Notes: generated from the letters alone by a model not told the origin. 64,000 bases of DNA from Hofstenia miamia (GCA_900660155.1 CABFPE010000041.1:2048771-2112770); one strand, 5' to 3'. Counted from the first letter of the stretch, positions 9,795-22,674 are shown. Numbers and translations are program-made.

Positions 9795-11711
9795 ATGCTA
9801 AAATAGATAAATAATGACTCAAGTTGCTACAACGTATCGCACAATGAAAAATCAATTGTAAGAACTATATACAACAGAACAGCATTTATTGAATTATTGA
9901 TGAAAATGGCAAGTTATGTGTAAAAATCATAAAATTGAATGAACCGGAAAACGAGCTTTTTCGTTTATGATTACATGAAATATCATTAGAAAAACATAGA
10001 ATCGTAAACAATGAATAAGCTACATTTCATCATTAATAAAAAAACTGATTGAAATATTTGTTAGTGCCGAAAAATCAGAATTTTACGAAAAAACATTTAT
10101 CACATTGTCTATGTTTAACTAAGCTCATTTAAAATGAAATCACAATTCCGTTAGAGCAAGCTTACAACTAAAAGTTGAGTGAAAAGCAGAAATTTATAAC
10201 GTATTTCTTTATAAATAGAGTACTGAATAGAATAAACTAAAATTTTGATATTAAAAGTTGATTTATTAGAGCTAAATTGCATCAGAATGCCACATGGTTA
10301 TAATATATCTTATATGTCATGCACAACAAATACATTTGACACCATAATTAGCTTTAGTAAAAGTACATATAACAACCGATATCATTAAATACGTCTTATT
10401 TTTAAATATTTCTATAGAATCGCACTGGCAACTATAATCACTATTCTGTAATTCAAAGTATGAACATAAATACAAATACTACATGTAACTAAAATATGAT
10501 GAGAAATGGTTCATTCAATTTAAAACAGGTAATAAAATAAATACATCAAAGTGTTAGTTTAATCGCAAAATGATACTATCTCATGATGTACTTTTATATG
10601 ATATATTTGTACACTGCATTTCATTATGAAATTCTTTCTGTCTCTTTTATTCTTGATTCATAAAATCTATGCATATTTGATTTATTAAAGTCTCATACTT
10701 CTGTTTTTAAAGGCGGATAGCGTGCCGTACATAATTGATTTAAGGACACCTTCTATATAAGTCCCAGGGGTACTTATTTACATGACTATGTATTTCACTA
10801 ATTCACTTGTAAATAGTATTTGTTGTTTTTCTGCTCTAATTTGCTCATCACAAGTATATTTTTTAAATATTTTTCAAAAATATAAATTTTTCAAAAGTAC
10901 TTTTAATTTTTCAAAACCATGAAATATTTCGAAATTGTCAACAAATTGAGAGGAATTACACGTTTTAAACAGTGTTTGAAATATCAATTGCATTAAACAT
11001 ACCAACCCTATATACAATTCAACTCATTTCTCTAATTGGTTTGTAAATTGATATTATCATGCACATGTCTTACTTCAAAATCATATTTTGAACAGAAATA
11101 GAGTGATTTTCCTCTCTAACACTAGACAATTTGGCATAAGCTAGGCCACAGATCTATACATTAAGAATTTCAAAAACTCGAGCTTTGCAATTTTATTTAA
11201 ATTCAGAATCGATAACTAACAGTAAGGTGTGATAAATTTAAATATGTAACTTGAAGCAATAAATTTTAAATAAAAAACATCTGAGTATTCAAATACAAGA
11301 AAAATCTAAAACTTCTGAAATTACAATTTTATACCTTTAATGGGTAAACATGAAATGAAAATTGTTTGCAATGTTTCATATTGCTAATTACATAAGTGAC
11401 AAAGAACCAATATTATGTTTTATACTATAACTATAGTAATATTGTACATTAAGAAATTAACTGCTAAGAATTTTCAGCATTAGGCTAATCGAATTCACTT
11501 ACCTTATTAATATTTTCTGCATTTTAAAATCTTTTGTACATAAGTATATGATTTACGTTTTCACACGATTTCTAAATATTGGTCTCCTATCACTTTTAAG
11601 GTGACTAGCAATTTGGATTATTATAAGCTCATTAACTTACATTCGTGTTTATTTATTAAAGTAATAATTTGTAAATTCAATGATTCTTATAAATTTTGCT
11701 TGTATTTGAAT
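9795..11711. other. Intergenic, no gene recognised
   Basis: Nearly 2 kb of AT-rich DNA with short homopolymer runs and no convincing open frame on either strand. It should contain the PC4-like promoter on its left edge and the promoter of the micropeptide gene on its right. Confidence 0.4.
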
Positions 11712-11852
11712 ATGGAGCAGATCACGAATATCGAGCTGCTATCACAACACCTCACTATTGCGTTTTTGGGGTCTATATTGGTGGTTGCATTGACATTGGT
11801 AATGACTATTGTATGGGTTGGTATTTATAAATGTCGCCCTATATCGCTTTAG
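11712..11852 (+). CDS. 46-residue single-pass membrane micropeptide
   Basis: A true ATG opens a 46-codon frame: a polar start (MEQITNIELLSQH), one long hydrophobic segment at about residues 15-37 (IAFLGSILVVALTLVMTIVW) and a short basic tail ending YKCRPISL. Codon choice in this stretch (GAG CTG, CAC CTC) is richer in G and C than its flanks, which supports coding. An AATAAA-type signal lies about 75 bp downstream (near 11927). The shape resembles single-helix regulatory micropeptides or tiny subunits of membrane complexes, but no family is recognised. The frame is open further upstream to 11601, but that part is low complexity and has no better start. Confidence 0.4.
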   Translation: MEQITNIELLSQHLTIAFLGSILVVALTLVMTIVWVGIYKCRPISL

Positions 11853-13936
11853 ACCAATTCGAGATTGGCTAATTGTTGATTCATTTCTTTTCACAAATTC
11901 TTTACAGCTGTAAAAATTTTATTTAAATAAATTGTTTTATTTTTTTTTTAAAAATATTCATTATAGTATAATAAAAAGTAATTAATTAATTTGTATTCGA
12001 AAGAAATACACGCCGTGTATAAATAGGGTTTCTGAGTTGTGATTTTTGCTTGATATTCGCGATTAACTCGATGTTCAAATGCAAACAGAATTTAAAAAAT
12101 TAGTAATTTTGATAATTGTAAATTGGTTTTGAAAAATAAAAAATTATTTTTAGGGTCTTCGTATATGGTGAAATGCAGTAAATTGCACTGCTATCGATTT
12201 ATAAACTGCAAAAAATGGTAATTAGGATAATGAACTTTGATAACGCCCTATACAATTACATTTATATGAACTTTTAAGGTATGTTAAAGCACAAAGAAAA
12301 GAATATCTCATATAATTAAATTTCTTCAAAGAAATAAATCATAATTATTACACTAATAAATTACTCCAGCAATGTAGGATACTGCATTATCCATATTAAA
12401 TATATTCCAATAAGTTAATACAATGCATGACGGTTACTTTTGTTCATATGCTAATGGAACAAATTTAGTAAGAATTGCATGAAATAAAAATCACTGGCAT
12501 AATCGCTAGCCATAAGAATAACATCAAACGAGCATTATCAATATATTCTTAAAAGTTCATAAAATGTAATAAAATCCATACTTGAAAGATTTATTTTGTT
12601 GCAAGTTTTATTATATATTATTTGCATTTGTTTAAGATCAATAAAAGTTTTAATTTTTGGGGTAAATTATAAATATTTTTTGATCATATTTTAGTAAAAT
12701 TTTGATTGTTATTATTGTTTGTAAAATTTGACATTCTTAATGTTACAAATAGTTTATTCTACTTTAAAATTGCTTACCGAAAACATATTTTACTAGTTTT
12801 GTTATAAATTTACTGATTTCTGGTAAATAATTAAAAATTTTGAAGATAACTTATTCTTATATAAGTTATATTTCTTAAATATTGACCACGTGCTATCGCG
12901 TTTTACTGCGTGCTATGAATTATATTAATTATGCCAAGATATCGGACTATATCGCCAATTTTTTAATCTTTTTATGTATTTTATTATATTTTTCATCGAT
13001 TTTTACCCCCTTAAAATGTTTTTTTCACACGCGTGCACCGCGTGGCACTATTCTGCACCTTCGCCTATGCACGGATACTTAAATCAATATGAAGGCTGAC
13101 AATTATTATTATCAAATAATTTTGTATTGTAAAATAACCTCGTATGCCATAGAGGATATCTAAAAAGTAAGTAAGGTCTATGAATGAATTAGTAGTATGA
13201 CTAAGTGATTCGATTCAAGGATTACTAAAGAATATAACCCAGTGGCATACTTAAGACCTTGAGATTCTTCTGTCGTTTGCATTGTGATATTGCGTTCTGT
13301 GTCATTCATCTTAAATATAGAAGGTGACGCGTGTCAACTCCATTAAGATATCTTTTATCCTCCGTTCGTTCTAATGAGTTTAATTACTTATAACATTAAT
13401 AATAGGTTGAGATCTATACAGGAGTCAAGTACTTACTCGTCAAGCAGTTCAATCGGAAACACACAATGTAATTTGTCAATGAAATTGTTAAGAAGTCGTA
13501 TTCTCGTAATTTGTTGAAATATCAAGATAAGTGTATTTCAAATTAACACGTTACAGATATGCAAAGTGGAAATGGTACAGGTGGCTTGTGAATGCGTTCC
13601 TTCTCAGAGTGATTGATAATGTCAGTGAGTTGATTAGCGAGCATGAATGCAGTGCTTTTGTACTCTGGTTAGGGATAGCACACTCCAGTTCTGGAGGGTT
13701 TACCAGCTTCTAGAAACTTTAAAAAAATGTGAAGTAATAGTCAGTGTTTGTATTTGGGCACCGAAAAGCACTAATTTGCTTTCAGCAATATCAAGAAATT
13801 GTTATTACATCTGGAGACATTGTCTAGGTCCTAATGTTCCACAGTTATTACAAGAAAATTGCGTGGGTAAGGGCGTAATGGTAATTGGGAAATGTGTATG
13901 AGCGTCAAGTGTATATTACATTTTAGCTGCTGATAT
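11853..13936. other. Intergenic, no gene recognised
   Basis: AT-rich. Positions 12882-13082 hold a short open frame beside GC-richer sequence (GTGCACCGCG near 13034) that looks repeat-derived. Nothing is called. Confidence 0.35.
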
Positions 13937-13940
13937 TAAG

Positions 13941-14027
13941 GCGGTGATACATTATCAAACCTCCGAGGCAAGCCAGCAATTAATTATAATTGTTCCACAA
14001 ACATTTTGCGACGATACATTATCAAAC
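13941..14027. repeat. Direct pair of GATACATTATCAAAC repeats
   Basis: Two 20-bp copies that differ at two positions lie at 13941-13960 and 14008-14027. The core GTGATACATTATCAAAC resembles the ends of the small inverted repeat at 15981-16062. This may be a fragment of the same short element family. Confidence 0.4.
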
Positions 14028-15018
14028 ATTCGTCAAAAAACTCATGAGACAAATAGCAAACAACTACTGGAAATTCTCTTCTATTGTTAACTAGTTTACA
14101 TTAATGGGTTTACTATGACCTGTGCAGTGTCTGTTTTTGATACAATTGTTATTGCATATGTATGTATTTACAGGATAATAATTTTCTGTCAATAATTTCA
14201 CAATGCATCACATGTAATAATTCCTTCCTTTTGTGCATAAACATGTGGACCCCGCGCAAGTCTTCGAAATATGAAATCATGCTTAATCTTTCGAAACTTA
14301 TTCAATACATGACATACACAACGTCAGGATGCAAAGACAACTATTTTTTCTTGCATAAACAATTTTTCTCATTTTTTGCATTTTTTGCTATAGTTTTCTG
14401 GTAGGTTTGTTTGCTGTAGATTGATCAACAGAATCTGATAATTGCAAAGTGAGTTTTATCTTCTTTATCGAGTCTTATAATATCTGATATTGGTTTTGCT
14501 TCCATTTGATTCACTTACAAAGCTTATGATAATTCAATTATGAAGTTTTGGGGATTCAATGCGCACAGACAATAATCTAACAAACCATATCAATGATATT
14601 TCTGAATATGTTCAGTTGCCACTCCTGGTTATTGCTCTGCAACTGCGACTGTAGTATTTCAGCATTTTATTGGCAGTATCCACACCTCATTTAGTCGTAC
14701 GCTAGAATCATCAATAGAAGTAGAATCCTTAACGTCCACCTCTGTCATGACACAAAGATATATGAATAACAGACCTGCTCGTTTGTACTTGGTATGATGT
14801 CAGTAAAGTATTTGAATCATCATTGAATGTAAACTGACTTTCGTGGACACAAATGGCGTTATTGTAGACATATTAGGAACTTCTGTATGTATTTGTCTGA
14901 CTGTTCTAATCAAGGTTGTTCTATTTTCATTCAGACTAGTGTTGCAGGAGAGGGTTGAAGTATGGCTCCATTATCTCCATAACCACATTTTTCCTTAAAG
15001 TTTCATTTCATGTCTAAC
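14028..15018. other. Unassigned sequence downstream of the 15-kb exons
   Basis: More varied in base composition than the desert around it. On the minus strand a frame open for about 56 codons ends near 14805 and reads like a Ser/Thr/Asn-rich chain (LNENRTTLIRTVRQIHTEVP). It could be a further exon of the gene at 15.0-15.6 kb, but splice sites are not clear enough to call it. Confidence 0.3.
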
Positions 15019-15129
15019 CTTTCACCAAATATGGAAAACCATTCAGGATAAATGAAGTTTTGGAACAACACAATAGCCAAAACTATATTCCAAACGGATC
15101 TGGTCTTGATTTTATGTATTATGTGAGAT
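15019..15129 (-). CDS. Candidate exon of an unidentified membrane protein
   Basis: A 111-bp minus-strand exon candidate. It is preceded by a branch-point-like TTGACTAAC and the acceptor GATGCAG, and ends at a GAAAG|GTTAGA donor. It encodes about 36 residues: basic KIKTRS, a hydrophobic helix WNIVLAIVLFQNFI, then YPEWFSIFGER. Only one frame is open. Codon phase does not join directly to the upstream candidate exon (15211-15643), so either another exon intervenes or one boundary is wrong. The W-N-x-x-L ... EWF pattern is loosely like the end of sterol O-acyltransferases, but this is not enough for a name. Confidence 0.4.
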
Positions 15130-15210
15130 CTGCATCCCATCAGTTGTTAGTCAATTGTTACATTTTTATCTTCCAAAAACAGTTTTGTAAGTTGTTAAGC
15201 ATTCACTTAC

Positions 15211-15643
15211 ACAAATCACGTATATGGCAAAACTTGTCTTCTCCTTTCCTCTCAAGTCTGCTTAATTTATCATCAAATCGAAGATGATATATAATAAATT
15301 CAAAATAGAACACAATCATTGTCACCGAACACAAAGATCTACTATTTTCAGGATCAGGTAGGCTTCTATTTGGTTCATCTTTGCTTTTGAAAATATATTC
15401 TGCTATCAGTGAATGATGGGTTCTCAACATTGTCACTAATATTAATATGAGCATTTGTATGTCGAAGAAAATAGCAAATTGTCTGTCCCCAAAAAAATAC
15501 ATCAACTGTGCAATCAACAGAAAGTAATATAACTCCACCAGTATGGTGTATAATATTCGGATTTCTTGTTCTGGTAAAGCATAAGACACCTCACTATTAT
15601 TCCGTTTCCACCATTTTGTATAAACATGTTTTCCAGTTGTATG
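15211..15643 (-). CDS. Candidate exon of an unidentified multi-pass membrane protein
   Basis: An open minus-strand stretch of 144 codons ends at a strong donor (TTTGT|GTAAGTGA at 15210-15211) and is entered after an ATATAG acceptor. It encodes a basic loop (VYTKWWKRNN), two hydrophobic segments (about TILVELYYFLLIAQLMYFF and FFDIQMLILILVTML), a hydrophilic loop (KSKDEPNRSLPDPENS), a third hydrophobic segment (SVTMIVFYFEFIIY) and a charged end (FDDKLSRLERKGEDKF). This length, composition and good donor are unlikely by chance in DNA this AT-rich. I do not recognise the family. It probably belongs to the same gene as the exon at 15019-15129. Confidence 0.45.
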
Positions 15644-15698
15644 CTATATTCAGTTTTATCTCAATTCAGTACATGCTGTTATTATGTGGCTTGAGATG

Positions 15699-15898
15699 GT
15701 CAATTGACCATGTTATGCATTAACGAAGTTTTTTTCTTTTAACCAATTATATTAATCTTACATTAAAAATTAATACATATAATGTAAATATGCATAAAGT
15801 TGGAAGATGTCATAAACTTTCATCGTATTTCAAATAAAACAAAAGCAGTGGCACAAAAAAGAAATTTCAGAAATTGTCAATTGACCATGTTATGCATT
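15699..15898. repeat. Pair of 23-bp direct repeats
   Basis: An identical 23-bp sequence beginning GTCAATTGACCATG occurs at 15699-15721 and 15876-15898. It contains the palindrome GGTCAATTGACC in the first copy. The 154 bp between the copies contain no recognised element. Confidence 0.8.
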
Positions 15899-15980
15899 CT
15901 AAGGTTAAATAATAAGCGGAAAATATCTAAATGATTTTGATTTCAATTTGTCTGATAGTAGGTTTGATGGCGTGTCTGAC

Positions 15981-16062
15981 GGGGGTAATACACTATGAAA
16001 CATTTGGAAAACATTTTGTTTACCAAATATTGGTCATGCAAATTTGGTATTGTATCACCCCT
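15981..16062. repeat. Small inverted-repeat element
   Basis: Its ends are GGGGTAATACA (15982) and the inverted GGGGTGATACA (16051-16061, read on the minus strand), with partly complementary interior arms containing CATTTGG and CCAAAT. It could be a miniature transposon or a stable hairpin. Confidence 0.45.
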
Positions 16063-16519
16063 TTACAGTCAGTGGCGTTGAACACCTAAGTTTTTTAGCA
16101 TGACTCCTCTTTATAGGATTTATAGGCGTATATTTTCATATTTAATAAATAGTTCTTGATTTCTTTAATGTTTATATATAAACTTTGTCTTCATTAAAAT
16201 AGTACAAATTTGTCCTCTTTGATCCATGTAGATAATATATTTTTTACTAAAAAAAGTCCTCACCTTTGTTCTGAAATTCTTTATTGCAGTTGGCTTTTTG
16301 TTTTCCTCATGTCCGCACTTTCACAATTTTAGGAACATATTTTCCAACAAACCAAAATTTATATTCACATCGTTTGAATTTTGAATGTATGCTGTTTCTG
16401 AAAAGTTACATACAATAACTTTGTGACCAATATCTGCTATATAACTGCACTGCCTATAAAACATAACTTCAAGATGAATATATAACAATCCTGTAAATAT
16501 ACTAAACACGTATTGACAT
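16063..16519. other. Intergenic, no gene recognised
   Basis: AT-rich. A 62-codon minus-strand frame at 16321-16509 was judged to be chance. Confidence 0.35.
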
Positions 16520-16771
16520 TAGGGTTGTGCGGGTACGGGCTTACTCGCGGGTATGGGTAAAATAAACTGGATCCTGTTCACGAGTCGAGTGTCGCATTTT
16601 CCTCATTATACAGATATGTAAGTGCTTTTTATAAACAATCAGCTCAGAATTTAGCAACATATGAAAATGTAAGTATAATTTAGCGGGGGGGGGATTCTCG
16701 TTATTATACATATTCGGTTCATTAAGTATAGTTGGATAGCGGTAGTAAATTATGCTACCCGCACATCTCTA
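16520..16771. mobile_element. hAT-type miniature element with perfect 8-bp target duplication
   Basis: A 252-bp element whose left end reads TAGGGTTGTGCGGGTA and whose right end, inverted, reads TAGAGATGTGCGGGTA. It is flanked on both sides by ATTGACAT (16512-16519 and 16772-16779), an exact 8-bp duplication. Short TAGAGATG-like ends with an 8-bp duplication are the mark of hAT transposons. It has no coding capacity, so it is non-autonomous. A G8 run lies inside near 16684. Confidence 0.82.
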
Positions 16772-16779
16772 ATTGACAT

Positions 16780-19700
16780 GCTTACAGCTCTAAAAATCAC
16801 AGCAACATTTATAAGAACTACATTCCATATGCATAATACAAAACAAATGTTTGCTTGGTCAGACAGTTTTTGTTGTCCAAAGCATAAATGGTGGCCCCGG
16901 GTCTGCTTCTAATCACTGCAGCACGTCGCTCTTGTATAGTTTCAAAATACCAAACAAATGTAACATTTGATTTTAGAATTGAAACATTACATTCGGGGTT
17001 TCAGTATGTCATATAATGTATTTAATGTACAATGACGGCGACCCTTGTGGACAGAAATATTCTTATTTCCTTACTTCCCAATATTGAAACAAGTCAAAAA
17101 TAGCAAATTTTAGCAAATATTGAGCAAAAATATTGATTGGTAATAAAATTATTTTACTGGATCAATCTTTGAATGCTGCTCTCCATTTTAATAGTTACGT
17201 AAGTTGCCGGAGATAATGAATATCAGATTGAGATAACAGAATGATAAAATAAAACTAAATAAGGACATTAAATACTATAAAACTTCTACTACGCAAATGT
17301 CATGCAAACTAAGTTACTGTCAAGAAATGCGATTATTTGGTGCTAAGCATTTTCGCTTGCTGGAATAGTATTTTTATTTTTAAAGTAATTTGATCTCTTC
17401 AGAGTTTAAAATCATGATAAAATTGTTGGATCTTCTTTTTCAATCTGGTTACAGAATTTGATATAATATACTGGAATTTCCAAATGATTTTTATGTCTAA
17501 TTAGTCTTTTCTTTGTTGTGTCGTATTCTAAATATTGAGTTAATATCTTATTTAATTATTTAATGTGGAAATGCTCGACTTAAGAGGGCTTTGATTGTAT
17601 TCTCAGCATGTGATACAAACGAAATAAAGTCCAGTGTTTGCTGATTTTTAATGAAAACCTGTTACAAAATCATTTTCAATTATTATCCAAGAAGTCTAAT
17701 CTTGCCTGTTGTTTTTTTTTCAATACTAAATTTTATAAATTGAGTAATGTCATTTATATAATTTAGAAATCTTTGGCAGTGTTATTATTTTCAAATACAA
17801 AATATTGTCGACATAGCAAATGCCCATACATAATTGATATTTGTTTGATTATATTTTACTTTGGTTTCAATCATATGCATTGCATAGGATGATAGTTGTA
17901 ATAAATTTCGGAAGCTATTTCCAAGTTTATTCTTTTAGTTCTTTATTTTTGCTAAAATGAGAGAAATGGCAATACAATTCTCTAAAGTATAAGTACTCAG
18001 GGTTTTCTAGTTTAACAACTAATCATTTGGTGGATTGTGCCAATGATAAATTGTCTTATTTGCATAGAAACGGTTATCCACTAGGGCAGTCCTCAGTTTT
18101 TCAATTAGATGTACTACTGGGGTTGACAGCATTCCAAAATTCATCAGTCTTGCCTATAACATTTTGTAAAATGCGTACGTGGGAACATCATTTGAAAATT
18201 ATAGGGTTTTATCGTCCTTACTAAGGGCACTTGCGTGTCATTTTACATATTAGTTATTTACTAATGTTTTTTGCATTGCTATCCTACAGATAAGTTATCG
18301 TTTTAGTTACTAAGGAAAATTACATCCACTTTTATTTGATAAAATCATTTTTGCAGAAAGCAATATGCCATTAACAATCATTGAGAAGAGACCCACAACT
18401 TAATTTAATATAAGTTTCTGAAAGTTTATAGTTTTGCAATTTTATTATTACAAACTTATCTTCGGCGGTAAATTGGCTATCACTCATTCATAGATTATCC
18501 AGTTGCACGAAGTTTTTTGCAAATAGAAAGTTATTACATGCTATTGTCATTAAACGAACACGCTGTTTGAATATATCAGAATGCATTGTATTTAAACCTT
18601 TTAAAATTAAATTTATTTTTACCTATTATGTTTACCAGAGGTTATCTATAATTTTATATCTTTTATTCCAAGGATGAATATTAACCTGCTTAATATCAAA
18701 TTGAAAAATTCTTTCGATTTGATGTTACTGTTTCTGTATGCATGCACTTTCATCATCATATTATAATCCTTGATTGGTCAATGTTACTATGCCGTGATTG
18801 TGTGACTGTGACATAGATATATGTCTCAAGTACTCTAACATTGAAATTCCGTCAATGATAATTTGTTGCTTGTATCATATGGGAAACACACCGCATAGAG
18901 ATTTTTATTTTGTTCTTGTGTGTATTCAAATGCTTCGTTTGTATAATGATATTCTCCTTAACGATTTTATAGTATTTTGTCGCTTGGCTCGCTTATAGGA
19001 GACAATGTTAGCGGAAGTGTAAACAAAATTTAAAACCTTTATTCAAACGCAACATTTAGAAAAAAATTCCTTTTTGCTTTTCTTAACTTGCAAGATAAGA
19101 CTCCATTGTAAATTTGATTAAAATAGCCAATGCTGAAATCTATGCATGCTATTAAATTTGAGATATAATTTGCAACATATTACTCAAGGATAATCGTTGA
19201 GTCGTCACGAGTATTCATTGCAGGCTGCAGATGGCATGATGGATTTTAAGCAAACTAGAAAAATATCGTACTGTGCTTAGAGTTGAAATATTGTGGTCTC
19301 AATCTATCACTAAACGTCTGCTTGTACTGAAATCAACGCCAAGAGATAAAGAACTTAATATTTTTGGGAACTGTTGTTAGTTCTGATTTAATAACGGTTT
19401 TCAAAAGCATGTTTTGATATTTTAATCTCATTGTTATCGGATTTATATTTCACTATGTATTATGGGCACTTCATTAGGCAAGTTCAACACGAACGTACTC
19501 AATATGTGAAATGTTTTTGTTATCATCTCATGTTAAAATAAAGTTCTATTTTCCGCTAATTTCCAGGAGTAGTGATTTTCTCACCTTTTTGTTAATTCAA
19601 TTATCGCTTTGTCTAATTTTATTGCATCTAACGGTTTTAGTGAAGAAGCTTCTTTTATTTAATTATCTTTGCTGCAGTTGGCTTTGCTAAAATTTTTATG

Positions 19701-19879
19701 ATTAGCAAAGAGCTTTTTTATTTACTAATGTATTTTCCTTTTCACTGTTTTGTATGTTTAGAAGGTTATCATAACCCAAATTTAATATTTCCATAATATA
19801 TTTCGTTTTCACTTTTCATTAGTTTCTCCGTAAATGTTTCTTTAAAGATTTAAGCTTAACTTATTTTAAATAGCAATCC

Positions 19880-19881
<2 letters not shown>
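16780..19881. other. Gene desert, no feature recognised
   Basis: Three kilobases of AT-rich sequence. Short open frames (for example 18027-18224 and 18798-18998) show no family features and no coherent splice context. Confidence 0.35.

Positions 19882-19912
<31 letters not shown>
19882..19912. repeat. (AT)n microsatellite
   Basis: About 31 bp of AT dinucleotides. Confidence 0.95.
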
Positions 19913-19916
<4 letters not shown>

Positions 19917-20361
19917 TATTCATAAACAACGTGCTGATCATTTGCTGAATAAACTTAGTTTATTTTTTAACACGCATATGCATCTATTCATATACAAAAT
20001 ACGTTTTCTACGCGTAGCTCCCCTCTTAGCAACAAAAAAATGCACAGTAACAAAGTGTTTATCAGTCGATGGGAAATTCAGTTTTCTATAAGTTAAATGA
20101 AAGTAGGCAACATTGCCTCAAGACCGAACAACTTTCAAAAATCTGTCCTGAAATGTGTCCATCAAAATCTGCATTTTTAAGGTAATTTTTCTTTGGACTC
20201 CAGCAAATATTACTTCAGTTTTTGAATATTTTTTGGATTTTCTATTCCTTCATGACCCCCAAACATTTTGTATCGGTGAAAGGTCCAGTAAGTTGGCAGA
20301 TCACTGAAAAATTTGCAAATATTTTCCACTGAAAAAATTTTGGGTATGTCTTGAAGAATGN

Positions 20362-20392
<31 letters not shown>
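20362..20392. repeat. (AT)n microsatellite beside a single N
   Basis: About 31 bp of AT repeats, preceded by one N at 20361. Confidence 0.95.
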
Positions 20393-20393
<1 letters not shown>

Positions 20394-20400
20394 TTTGCAT

Positions 20401-20798
20401 TAGAGATAAGTGCGGTGCGGTGTACCGCGGTATCGATTTACACAATTGCGGTAGTTAGCGATCGAATAAAAGTTATGTAGATAACGTGTTTTGTTTTAAG
20501 ATTTAATATCTCAAAAAACTGTTTCTGAAGCAAAACTAAGAAATTTCACATTCAAGATATTGAGAGGAATTTTACATATTTCATGAAAAATTTGATACTA
20601 TTCTAATAACATTGAACTACATAACAAAATACCCAAGAAGTTTTCTTTGAAATTATCCACGAATGATGTATAACCCTGATACAACGATTCAGAAATTGCT
20701 CTTTGCTTACAAAGATAAAAATTGCCATTGTTGCGTTATACCGCGGTAAAAGTTGATTTATTGAGGTTGGTTGTAGTTAGTTACCGCGTTCATCTCTA
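20401..20798. mobile_element. hAT-type non-autonomous element
   Basis: A 398-bp element with left end TAGAGATAAGTGCGGT and inverted right end TAGAGATGAACGCGGT. The flanking octamers CTTTGCAT and CTGTGTAT agree at six of eight bases, as in an aged 8-bp target duplication. GGTAC-CGCGG-type palindromes occur near both ends (20422 and 20740), the usual subterminal binding-site pattern. No open frame. Confidence 0.7.
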
Positions 20799-22240
20799 CT
20801 GTGTATATATAATTTGACGTTTTACTTGTTGAAAAGCATTTCTACATTAGCTTGGCGGTTTCATGCTGACCTGTTGACTTTTCTCCTTTCTTTGATGTTG
20901 AAGCATGCACTAGTTTTTAATAAATGTCTTTATATCAATTCAACAAGACTTTTGAAATAAAAGTGACCCCTGCGAAATATTTCCTTCGGGGGCAATAAAC
21001 GTTGGTAGAACATAGGTAGTCACGTTTAATGATAACATGGTACTTCATTTCGATTTACTTTATAAGACTTTTTAATTGCACATTAAAATTGCCCCAGTTG
21101 CTGAATTGTAACGAACGTACTAATATACGTTTCTGCACAGTGATTTATATGGACTTGGAAGTACTTTCAAATTTTCTTTATTTTTAAATGGGGTTTGTTA
21201 TAATAATAGGGAGGCTAATCATAAGAATTAAGTAAACCAGAAATATTGATAAACTTTGAAAAAACCTATTAATTTACTAAAGATGTATTTCGACCACGAA
21301 TTTCCATTAAATGTCAGAATCTCTGCTTACTACAACTAAGCTGCAAAATAAGATCATGTGTTTTGAGAGAGTCATGATAGACATGTGTAGCTGACCAAGG
21401 GCCCCATTAGGGAGGTTCATATCCCCCTGGAAACTAACAATAGTTCCATTTTGCGTACAATCATTTCAATTCACATAATTGTCCAGAAACTACAAGCGTA
21501 TAAAATTGCGAAAATCATTCTCTTCTTGATGGAACACATTATTTCTCTAATATAGAATATTTCGATTTGAAACTTTGATTTTTCTTTAATGTTGTAAATT
21601 CTTAGGATATAATTCTTAGCATTCGCAATAATTGATATCAGTCTTACTTCTTTAGTGTTTTTTAATTAAATATTCTTGCTTAGTATGGTTTGTAAACACC
21701 TGGCTCTATCTTATTGACTGCTAATCTCGAAATAATCTTCTTACTTGGATAAATTCGGGCTTGTAATATTGTTTTTGGCGAATGTTAGGATAGCAACTTC
21801 GATTTAAACAATTCATGAATTTAGCAGTCATTAACGAACTATGTATTTTGCAGACGAGTAATATGTAAATTGTCATTTCTTCAGATCTATTCAATATTTC
21901 GACAAGTTGAAAACAGCTGATAAATAAAATCTATTGCTAATTATTGGCCTTTTTTATGTATAGTTGCGGACTTGTTGAAAGGGACAATAATATTAGGACT
22001 GGATGTAAAAAAAATAATAGACTGTTTTTTGAAATCTTCACTGAATGAAAATTAGATAGTGTTACTATTAGTAGCTGTTGAACCCGACCCAATTGAGATT
22101 TAGTGCATGCCTGAAACTTAACCGTACCAACCTCACATGATCCTACGTTTGACTACTTATTTATTATCTACAACCAGCAACAAAATATCACAAAATTATT
22201 ATTTGTTCTTTGCCTTTGAATGATTATCTGTTATTTTTAC
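20799..22240. other. Gene desert, no feature recognised
   Basis: AT-rich DNA with isolated GC-richer spots (for example near 21400, GGGCCCC). Nothing assignable. Confidence 0.35.
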
Positions 22241-22437
22241 GTATGTGATAATAAAACAATTTCCTCCCTAACCTGTCTGAACGTTTACTCCCCTGCCTGA
22301 TTCAACAACCGAAATCAGTTACTTCGGGTACTTGACGTAGCTCGAATGCAAACTGCAGTTTGGATCAGTTTGAAACGATCTTTCGCGGCTTGAGACATAT
22401 ATGACGCGAGCGTTTCACCTCAATGCTGTCTAACAGG
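22241..22437 (+). other. Possible 5' non-coding exon
   Basis: A GC-richer block ends in the donor ACAG|GTAAAT at 22438. A matching acceptor (CAGTTACAG) lies at 22656, just ahead of the candidate coding exon at 22675. This is the layout expected of a first, untranslated exon, but the left boundary is not visible. Confidence 0.25.
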
Positions 22438-22674
22438 TAAATTCCAACCAAATATACTCCTTTGTAGTGGTAATAGACTTAAATCCAAAGATTTGCATGA
22501 ATTTTTTCATGATTCACAATTTTGTTCCAAACGTTTATCATCTCAATTTAGGTACAAAACGTTTCTATAAAACTGTCAAATTTATTGACAACGAATTATG
22601 GGGACACATTGCAATTACAAAATGATTTGTTTATGAATTGATTATTCAGTTACAGAGGGTTTATTCCCAAAAAT

